A stretch of DNA of 6,611 nt. Origin: Bacteroidota bacterium. GTDB lineage: Bacteria > Bacteroidota > Bacteroidia > Flavobacteriales_D > JABDKJ01. The position numbers and the translations under genes were made by a program. Within the stretch, counting starts at the first letter, position 1. Each line of letters opens with the position of its first letter. The notes below the pieces were generated by a model. That model was not told the DNA's origin. It made no database searches and saw only the letters and a program-made list of their open reading frames with translations. Positions 1 to 5,070 of the stretch are shown piece by piece. The stretch spans positions 1 through 6,611 of the forward strand of contig JAQCAN010000147.1 in assembly GCA_027621335.1 (NCBI GenBank), written 5' to 3'.

Positions 1-174
1 GATTCCAGGCATGCCATTGGCCGATGGTGGGCCTTCATAGAAGACAAAGGACGGGTGCCCCTCTCGGGAGTCCACGCTCTCTTCGAAGGCCTTCTCTTCT
101 TTCCAAGATGCGCTGATCTCTTGAGCAACCTTAGGAAGATCCAACTTGTCATATTCCCTGTATCTGCCTGACAT
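1..174 (-). CDS. ileS: Isoleucyl-tRNA synthetase, N-terminal fragment (partial, runs off the window)
   Basis: Reading the minus strand from the ATG at 174-172 gives 58 codons with no stop before the window edge. The peptide begins MSGRYREYDKLDLPKVAQ and ends with FVFYEGPPSANGMPGI. The pattern F-Y-E-G-P-P-x-A-N-G-x-P-G-I is the start of the class I synthetase signature in the eukaryote-like IleRS form found in Bacteroidota, where the next residues (HHV) complete the HIGH-equivalent motif; the window stops just before those histidines. The enzyme charges tRNA-Ile with isoleucine in the cytosol and is essential. The reading frame stays open upstream to at least position 300 but contains no in-frame ATG, and the usual family N-terminus fits the ATG at 174, so I chose that start. 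It is divergent from the sigma factor gene. About 95% of the protein lies outside the window. Confidence 0.93.
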   Translation of the reverse strand, partial: MSGRYREYDKLDLPKVAQEISASWKEEKAFEESVDSREGHPSFVFYEGPPSANGMPGI

Positions 175-324
175 ACCGTGCTTCACGTTTTTAAAAAGGA
201 GCCCGAAGATAGGCCTTATTTGTGCCAATGTGAAGCATACCCAGCTTGTTTTAGTTTTGTGTGCACATAGGTTGTTTTTGGAAAGATGTTTTGGGCAAGT
301 TTTATAGGGGATAGAAGTGAAGGC
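175..324. other. Divergent intergenic region between ileS and the sigma factor gene
   Basis: About 150 bp (110 bp if the sigma gene starts at 286) separates the two divergent starts, so promoters for both directions should lie here. No tRNA, strong hairpin or obvious riboswitch-like fold is visible. Strong Shine-Dalgarno sequences are absent on both sides, as is usual in Bacteroidota. Confidence 0.6.
252..259 (+). promoter_or_regulatory. Possible Bacteroidota -7 promoter box (TAGTTTTG)
   Basis: TAGTTTTG matches the Bacteroidota primary sigma factor -7 consensus TAnnTTTG exactly. It would place transcription start near 264-266, upstream of both candidate starts of the sigma factor gene. No TTG-type -33 element sits at the expected distance (about 19-20 bases upstream), so the match is half of a promoter only and could be chance in a T-rich stretch. 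Confidence 0.28.
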
Positions 325-816
325 ATGGACAAGGCCCAATACAGGGCAGTCTTTGATGAGCACTTTGATGCCTTGAGGAATTTCCTTTACTACAAACTGG
401 GTGATAGGGATGTGGCAGAGGATATCGCTCAGGAGACCTTCATCAAGCTTTGGGAGAAACGCGGCAATGTGCGTATGGCTACTGTGAAGACTTATTTGTT
501 CACGATAGGTGGCAATTTGGCCATCAACCACCTGAAGCACATGCAGGTGCACTATAGTTTCATCAACTCCAGAGTGAAAATGCACTCCGACCAGACTCCA
601 CAGTACTTGATGGAAGAGGAGGAGTTCAAGAAAAAGTTGGAAGGAGTGATCGCATCCATGTCCGAAGGGAGTAGGGAGGTCTTTCTGATGAACCGCTTGG
701 AAGACATGAAATATCACGAGATTGCAGACGTGCTGGGAATCAGTGTTAAGGCAGTGGAGAAGCGCATGAGTAAAGCTTTGCAAGTTCTCAGGGATACCTT
801 GGGATATACATTCTGA
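325..816 (+). CDS. ECF-type RNA polymerase sigma-70 factor
   Basis: A 163-residue protein with the two conserved parts of an extracytoplasmic function sigma factor. Region 2 spans about residues 8-72 and contains the core-binding stretch D-x-A-E-D-I-A-Q-E-T-F-I-K-L-W (about 29-43). Region 4 spans about 104-159, with a helix-turn-helix whose recognition helix reads VKAVEKRMSKAL (141-152), a form common in Bacteroidota. It should bind core RNA polymerase and direct it to a small set of promoters, typically envelope or surface genes. An in-frame ATG at 286 would add 13 residues (MFWASFIGDRSEG); I prefer 325 because MDKAQYRAVFDEHF is a typical family N-terminus, but 286 is possible. No FecR-like anti-sigma gene follows; the next gene starts 17 bp downstream and encodes a secreted propeller. 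Target promoters cannot be read from the sequence. Confidence 0.93.
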   Translation: MDKAQYRAVFDEHFDALRNFLYYKLGDRDVAEDIAQETFIKLWEKRGNVRMATVKTYLFTIGGNLAINHLKHMQVHYSFINSRVKMHSDQTPQYLMEEEEFKKKLEGVIASMSEGSREVFLMNRLEDMKYHEIADVLGISVKAVEKRMSKALQVLRDTLGYTF

Positions 817-833
817 ATCACGTACTTTACGTC

Positions 834-2519
834 ATGCGCACCTTCATCCTGACTTTAGTTCTCTCCATGATGAGCAGCCTTCTTCTCGCTTTCTCGGTGG
901 TCTCCGTCCTTCCTTCTCAGAATAGCATGGGTGTGGCCATAGATGCCTCAATCAGTGTGACCTTCGATCAACCTGTAGATCCTGAATCGGTCCATTCGAG
1001 CTCGATCCACGCTTTTGGACGCTGGAGTGGTGTGGCCGACTTATCCTTTTCCTTGGCTGAGAATAACACATTGATGACCATCGTTCCTCAGGATGATTTC
1101 TTTTATGGGGAGTATGTCATGATCGGCATATCTGATGGGGTCAGTTCCGAAACAGGTGATGAACTCTCTCATGGATATGGATTCGGATTTTGGACCGCTG
1201 TGCTTACTGGTTCCATGGAACTCTCTGATATGGGCCACTTGGAAGTCAGAGAGCCTGGCGAAGGCCTCATTCAATGCTATGGAGCTTATGCTGGAGATGT
1301 GAATGAAGATGGATGGTCAGACCTCTCTGTGGTCAATGAGACCTCAGGGGATATGAGGGTCTTTCTCAGTGATGAGGGGCTGTATTCAGAGTTCAGCTTA
1401 CATTCCTTGCCAATGGGAAATAAGCCTAGCGCGAATGAAGGAACCGACTTCAATGGGGATGGACACATTGACCTGGTCATTGGGAATACCCAGGGCAACA
1501 TGATGAGTATCATTCTAGGGGATGGTACGGGGCAGTTCTCTCCGGAAGTCACCTATCAAGCTGGCCAGGGGGTGCGTGGTGTGACAGTTCTAGACTTGGA
1601 AGGAGATGGAGATATGGATGTAGCGACAGCCAACAGACAAGCAGGCAATATCACGGTGTTCTTCAATGATGGAACAGCTAATTTCAGTGAAGGAGTGAAC
1701 CTTTCAACTCCTTTGAGCGGAGAAACAGCCATCATTAGTGCAGATATGAATGAAGATGGCTGGATGGATCTCGTGATTGGAGGCTACCTGAGCGATGAAT
1801 TGGTCGTTCTGCAGAATGACGGTTCAGGTAATTTCAGCTTGGTCAGTCAAGTCAGCACTGGCGATGGGCCATGGATGATCACCATGGGCGATGTGAATGG
1901 AGATGGTCATGTAGACATTGCGGCAGCTTGCTCAAGTGCAAACGCCATTACCATTCACTTAGGAGACGGTACAGGACAGCTTTCATCAGCCGATTTCTTG
2001 CCATCGGGTAATTTCCCATTGGCCATAGACTTGGGTGATCTGGATGGAGATGGGGACTTGGACGTCATCTCAAGCAATTACAATGGAGGCAACTTCAGTT
2101 TGTATGAGAATGTAGGGTCTGGGACATTTGAGAATCTTCAAACTCTTGACTCGGAGATTGCGGGGTCTTGCGCCATCTTCCATGATCGGAACCATGATGG
2201 GAGGATGGATATAACAGGTGTAGATGAATTAGCCGATGTCCTCATTTTCTTTGAAAACCTTCCTTTATCCGTTTTGGATTCCAGTCCTCTAAGCTTTTCA
2301 GTATTCCCTAACCCCGGTCATGGTGAATTCACGGTGAAAAATGGGTCCGAAATGGTTTTGAACCTTCAGTTAATCGACCCGATGGGGCGCCTGACGCAGG
2401 AAGAAAAAATCCCTTCATGGACGAGTTTCCATCTGGCAATTAAAGAAGGACTGGTCCCTGGATCATATGTGTTGCGCGATACGAATTCGTCTTCAAGTCT
2501 TCAACTGATCATAGAATAA
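834..2519 (+). CDS. Secreted Ig-like plus seven-bladed FG-GAP/VCBS beta-propeller protein with T9SS sorting domain
   Basis: A 561-residue exported protein. Residues 1 to about 19 are a signal peptide (MRTFILTLVL then a hydrophobic run). Residues about 23-122 resemble the SbsA/Big_5 Ig-like domain (VTFDQPVDPESV, then a glycine/aromatic-rich end GFGFWT). Residues about 145-475 hold seven acidic calcium-binding-type loops of the D-x-N/D-x-D-G-x-x-D kind, beginning at D155, D205, D254, D304, D353, D402 and D451. Their 49-50 residue spacing fits a closed seven-bladed FG-GAP/VCBS propeller. Residues about 485-561 form a type A T9SS C-terminal domain (FSVFPNPGHGEF, DPMGRL, G-L-V-P-G-S-Y-V-L), which directs outer-membrane passage and surface attachment or release. 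No catalytic domain is visible, so adhesion or ligand binding at the surface is the likely role, by inference. It lies 17 bp after the sigma factor gene and 4 bp before the hydrolase gene. Confidence 0.93.
   Translation: MRTFILTLVLSMMSSLLLAFSVVSVLPSQNSMGVAIDASISVTFDQPVDPESVHSSSIHAFGRWSGVADLSFSLAENNTLMTIVPQDDFFYGEYVMIGISDGVSSETGDELSHGYGFGFWTAVLTGSMELSDMGHLEVREPGEGLIQCYGAYAGDVNEDGWSDLSVVNETSGDMRVFLSDEGLYSEFSLHSLPMGNKPSANEGTDFNGDGHIDLVIGNTQGNMMSIILGDGTGQFSPEVTYQAGQGVRGVTVLDLEGDGDMDVATANRQAGNITVFFNDGTANFSEGVNLSTPLSGETAIISADMNEDGWMDLVIGGYLSDELVVLQNDGSGNFSLVSQVSTGDGPWMITMGDVNGDGHVDIAAACSSANAITIHLGDGTGQLSSADFLPSGNFPLAIDLGDLDGDGDLDVISSNYNGGNFSLYENVGSGTFENLQTLDSEIAGSCAIFHDRNHDGRMDITGVDELADVLIFFENLPLSVLDSSPLSFSVFPNPGHGEFTVKNGSEMVLNLQLIDPMGRLTQEEKIPSWTSFHLAIKEGLVPGSYVLRDTNSSSSLQLIIE
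1281..2258 (+). repeat. Seven tandem ~147-bp coding repeats (propeller blades)
   Basis: Seven units encode one D-x-N/D-x-D-G-x-x-D loop each, at 49-50 residue intervals. Several blades also carry the turn L-G-D-G-T-G-Q-F/L-S (residues about 228-236 and 377-384) or N-D-G-x-x-N-F-S. The DNA copies have diverged well beyond near-identity, so this is an old internal duplication kept at the protein level rather than a recently expanding repeat. The seventh loop (D451-R-N-H-D-G-R-M-D459) is the least canonical. Confidence 0.85.
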
Positions 2520-2523
2520 ACAA

Positions 2524-3693
2524 ATGCCTAGATTCATTAAATTCATTTTGGCCGTTTTGGTTCTGATCCTACTGGTTATCGTTGGACTGGAGATCTCTGG
2601 AAATGGTCACGTTATCAATGCCATGCGCAGCACTTACCTTATAGGAAGGAATAACGTGGATATCGATAACTACAAGTACTTCACGCAACGCCCCGTGAAG
2701 GCTGAACGCCCCCAACCTTGGAAAGAGGCAGTAAGGTACAACACCTATGAGGTCAGTCCTGAAGATTCAGTTTTCTTCGATCGATACAAGACAGTGTCTT
2801 ATCTGGTCGTATACAAAGGGGAGATACTCTTCGAGAAGTATTGGGAAGGGTATTCGGACAGCAGCTTGTCCAACTCATTTTCGATGGCAAAGACCATTGT
2901 AAGTATTCTGACTGGAATGGCTATAGAAGATGGATTCATAGGCTCAGTAGATGATAAGGCGTCAGACTATCTGTCTGAATTGAAAGGGACGGATAAAGAA
3001 AATGTGACAATCGAGCAACTCCTTCAGATGACATCAGGAATCGGTTTTGATGAGAGTTATGGTGACCCATTTGGATTCATGGCCAAGGCTTACTATGGGG
3101 ATGATATTCGCAATAAGACCTTTGAATACCCATTGGAACACGAACCTGGAACAGTTTGGAAGTACTTAGGAGGCAATACATTGTTGCTGTCTTATATCAT
3201 AGAAGATGTCACTGGAAAGAATCTTAGTGACTATGCCAGTGAAAAACTCTGGAAGCCACTTGGAGCTGTGAGGGATGCTCAGTGGACGTATGATGAAGAA
3301 AGCGGGGTGGAACGCGCATATTGCTGTTTCTATAGCAACGCCAGGGATTTCGCGAAGTTGGGAGAACTCTTCCTCTGCCAGGGCAACTGGAAGGGGATTC
3401 AGCTCATTTCACCTCAATGGGTAGAACAGAGCATCACTCCTTTCATGGTGCCTGACGAGAACGGTGATACAGTGGATTATTACGGCTACCAGTGGTGGTT
3501 GAAGGAGATAGATGGACAGGACATTTCATACATGAGGGGCATACTGGGGCAATACGTCTTCATCATACCGGAAAGGGAAATGGTGGTCGTGAGACTTGGC
3601 CATAATCGAAGTGAGGAAAGGTTGGATGGTGTACCGACTGACGTCTACACCTATCTCGAAATGGCAAATCGTATAGCTGATCATGCTCAATGA
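2524..3693 (+). CDS. Membrane-anchored serine hydrolase, beta-lactamase/NylB (PF00144) superfamily
   Basis: A 389-residue protein with one hydrophobic N-terminal segment (about 5-23) and no lipobox cysteine, so probably a signal anchor or uncleaved export signal holding the enzyme on the periplasmic side of the inner membrane. The catalytic part (about 75-385) carries the S-x-x-K motif S120-M-A-K123 on the usual helix (SFSMAKTIVSILTGMA). The general-base tyrosine is likely Y214 in WKYLGGNTLLLSYI. A third-motif equivalent lies around R338-G-I-L-G-Q343, just before the strand V-F-I-I-P-E, as in 6-aminohexanoate-dimer-hydrolase-like proteins. The loop after Q-M-T-S-G-I (168-173) is also typical. 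Family members act as esterases, amidases, D-amino-acid peptidases or beta-lactamases; the substrate cannot be assigned here and a resistance role should not be assumed. The start is 4 bp after the propeller gene and the stop overlaps the next start (ATGA), so co-translation is likely. Confidence 0.9.
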   Translation: MPRFIKFILAVLVLILLVIVGLEISGNGHVINAMRSTYLIGRNNVDIDNYKYFTQRPVKAERPQPWKEAVRYNTYEVSPEDSVFFDRYKTVSYLVVYKGEILFEKYWEGYSDSSLSNSFSMAKTIVSILTGMAIEDGFIGSVDDKASDYLSELKGTDKENVTIEQLLQMTSGIGFDESYGDPFGFMAKAYYGDDIRNKTFEYPLEHEPGTVWKYLGGNTLLLSYIIEDVTGKNLSDYASEKLWKPLGAVRDAQWTYDEESGVERAYCCFYSNARDFAKLGELFLCQGNWKGIQLISPQWVEQSITPFMVPDENGDTVDYYGYQWWLKEIDGQDISYMRGILGQYVFIIPEREMVVVRLGHNRSEERLDGVPTDVYTYLEMANRIADHAQ

Positions 3694-4094
3694 AAAAGGA
3701 CATTACACGCCCTGAAGTAAGGGATATTGCTGTCGCTATCGTTCAAGAGAAGAATGAGGAAGGTGTAGAAATTTGGAACAGTTATCTCATCAATATGAAA
3801 GAGGAACAGATTGAAGGAGTTCTTGTTTCTTCCAAGGGTTATGGTGAGATCGATGGCGAGAAAAGAGAGACTTCAGTTCTCCGCCATTTCCTCGATGAAG
3901 TTCCCAGTCGCAGCGCGAAACGGATAGAACCCCTCATTGAAGAAGTCTTTGGGATCTTCAATGAATACTGGGTCAGTTTCTATGTGGCCAAACTGATGTA
4001 TGACAAGAAGTACATTTTCGTTCCTGAGAGCATCAGCGAGGAACATTTCACGGATGTTCCATTCTTGGGAAAAAGAGGTGTTATGATCATATAA
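3690..4094 (+). CDS. Small conserved Bacteroidota-type protein of unknown function
   Basis: A 134-residue protein without signal peptide or membrane segment, so cytosolic. It begins MKKDITRPEV and contains W-N-S-Y-L-I-N (29-35), V-S-S-K-G-Y-G (46-52), a T-S-V-L-R-H segment (61-66), an N-E-Y-W-V-S-F-Y stretch (91-98), Y-D-K-K-Y-I-F-V (104-111) and a P-F-L-G-K-R-G-V end (124-131). From memory this layout resembles a flavobacterial family of about 130 residues that some genomes label 'phenylalanyl-tRNA synthetase subunit alpha'; I see no class II synthetase motifs here and that label would be wrong. Its start codon overlaps the stop codon of the hydrolase gene (ATGA at 3690-3693), which ties it to that operon. 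It is the last gene before the terminator. I cannot assign a function. Confidence 0.82.
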   Translation: MKKDITRPEVRDIAVAIVQEKNEEGVEIWNSYLINMKEEQIEGVLVSSKGYGEIDGEKRETSVLRHFLDEVPSRSAKRIEPLIEEVFGIFNEYWVSFYVAKLMYDKKYIFVPESISEEHFTDVPFLGKRGVMII

Positions 4095-4098
4095 GAAA

Positions 4099-4130
4099 AA
4101 GGCCGGATGATCTTAAGATCATCCGGCCTT
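4099..4130. terminator. Bidirectional intrinsic terminator (perfect 32-bp palindrome)
   Basis: The arms AAGGCCGGATGATC and GATCATCCGGCCTT are exact reverse complements separated by TTAA, giving a 14-bp GC-containing stem with a four-base loop. It starts 5 bases after the stop of the small protein gene on the plus strand and lies 27 bases after the stop of the secreted protein gene on the minus strand. On the minus strand the stem runs into TTTTTCTT, a good U-tract; on the plus strand the T-run is interrupted (TTCTTCCTGTCTT). This fits a shared terminator between convergent transcripts. Confidence 0.9.
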
Positions 4131-4157
4131 CTTCCTGTCTTGGTTGTACTTGCCTGG

Positions 4158-4973
4158 TCAGTTCTTCACGAATCGAGTGCTGGCCTCACTTGAACCGATC
4201 ATCGCTCTCACAATGTAGTTTCCATCTTCCAAAGTCCTTATGTCCAAGAATTCCCCTGGAGACAGTTGACCTGTGCTGATCACCAGTCTTCCGCTTATAT
4301 CATAAACGTTTACTTGATCTAATTTAAGGTCAGATTGATTGTAGAGGAAATCGCTGGTAGGATTTGGTCCGAGATTCAATGGATTGGCCTGTAGTTCTGT
4401 CAACGAAGTGGTTGTCCCATCACCAATGGTGATATTATCAAAGTAGATGATACGGTCCTCATTACGATCGGTGAAGTCAGGAAAGACCACGATCTGATCT
4501 ACATCTTCGATAGCATAGATCGCGTTGTTGATGTAGCTAGAGAAGTTGAAGGTGATTAGTTCCCATTGATTCACAAGGGTATTGGGTATTTTTATTTCAG
4601 GTAGGGCGCCTCCACTAGTGGTAACCATCTTGATTCCTACATCGCTGATAATTGGTTTCCACACCATGATGGTCACGAAACTATTTGCGGCAGAGAGCGT
4701 GTATACGCCCAAATCAGTGCCATGCATGGATTCACAGCCTGCGAATGGGGCCCCTAAATCCAATGCTGTGAACTTGGCTACAGTAGCTGAGGTGTTTATT
4801 CCGCTGGCATCAGGATTAGCGATGATCTCCAGCGCTGGATTTACGTCATTCTCAAATACGGCCCATGTCCAATCGGCACCTAGTCCACCCTCTTCGAAGT
4901 CGATAGGTGAGTTCTGGGCAATTAATAAAATGGAAGAAAAGATGGCGGTAAGGGTGAATATGATTGTTCTCAT
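4158..4973 (-). CDS. Secreted carbohydrate-binding-like beta-sandwich protein with T9SS sorting domain
   Basis: A 271-residue exported protein. Residues 1 to about 20 form a signal peptide (MRTIIFTLTA then a hydrophobic run, likely cut near LLIA-Q). Residues about 23-183 look like a jelly-roll, carbohydrate-binding-module-like domain of the kind found in flavobacterial polysaccharide-use proteins: it opens with P-I-D-F-E, has A-N-P-D-A-S-G-I-N-T-S (52-62) with V-A-K-F after it, a central W-E-L-I-T-F-N-F segment (137-144) and ends in I-I-Y-F-D-N-I-T-I (175-183). After a Thr/Ser linker, residues about 197-271 are a type A T9SS sorting domain (L-G-P-N-P-T-S-D, V-Y-D-I-S-G-R-L-V, L-E-D-G-N-Y-I-V-R, final R-F-V-K-N). 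No enzyme domain is present and the ligand is unknown; the carbohydrate link is inference from fold-like sequence pattern. It is read convergently to the operon and shares its terminator. Confidence 0.88.
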   Translation of the reverse strand: MRTIIFTLTAIFSSILLIAQNSPIDFEEGGLGADWTWAVFENDVNPALEIIANPDASGINTSATVAKFTALDLGAPFAGCESMHGTDLGVYTLSAANSFVTIMVWKPIISDVGIKMVTTSGGALPEIKIPNTLVNQWELITFNFSSYINNAIYAIEDVDQIVVFPDFTDRNEDRIIYFDNITIGDGTTTSLTELQANPLNLGPNPTSDFLYNQSDLKLDQVNVYDISGRLVISTGQLSPGEFLDIRTLEDGNYIVRAMIGSSEASTRFVKN

Positions 4974-4986
4974 CGTCTAGATTTTT

Positions 4987-5002
4987 AGACAAGGTAAGAC
5001 AA
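4987..5002. repeat. Direct repeat AGACAA / AGACAA, 10-bp period
   Basis: AGACAA occurs at 4987-4992 and 4997-5002, exactly one helical turn apart, 14-29 bases upstream of the start codon of the minus-strand secreted protein gene (seen there as TTGTCT twice). Such spacing can mark a site for a dimeric regulator, but a six-base repeat may be chance. Confidence 0.35.
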
Positions 5003-5009
5003 TTATCCT

Positions 5010-5032
5010 CTTATGGTGTTTTACACCATAAG
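5010..5032. promoter_or_regulatory. Perfect 10-bp inverted repeat upstream of the secreted protein gene
   Basis: CTTATGGTGT and ACACCATAAG are exact reverse complements around a three-base TTT loop. The site lies 37 bases upstream of the secreted protein start (minus strand) and 38 bases past the stop of the nuclease fusion gene. As an RNA hairpin it has no U-tract on the minus strand (followed by AGGATAATTG), so it is a poor intrinsic terminator for the nuclease gene. As DNA it is a plausible operator placed just upstream of a possible AT-rich promoter segment (GGATAATTG). Both readings remain open. Confidence 0.5.
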
Positions 5033-5070
5033 TATTTATGTGTTTTCTTGATACCCCAATGAACTCGAAG

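Noticed and set aside
202..209. Minus-strand TATCTTCG as a promoter box for ileS
   Set aside because: It misses the TAnnTTTG consensus at one position and the nearest TTG upstream is at a short spacing, so it is not better than chance.
1041..1552. Two minus-strand open frames inside the propeller gene
   Set aside because: Both are shadows of the repeat-rich coding sequence and carry no family signature.
1281..2258. Regular repeats as a possible CRISPR or satellite array
   Set aside because: The units are in-frame coding repeats of about 147 bp with diverged DNA and a conserved protein loop, which is a propeller and not an array.
4582..4980. Plus-strand open frame of 132 codons antisense to the secreted protein gene
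   Set aside because: It mirrors a gene with a clear signal peptide and T9SS domain; the translation looks like no known protein.
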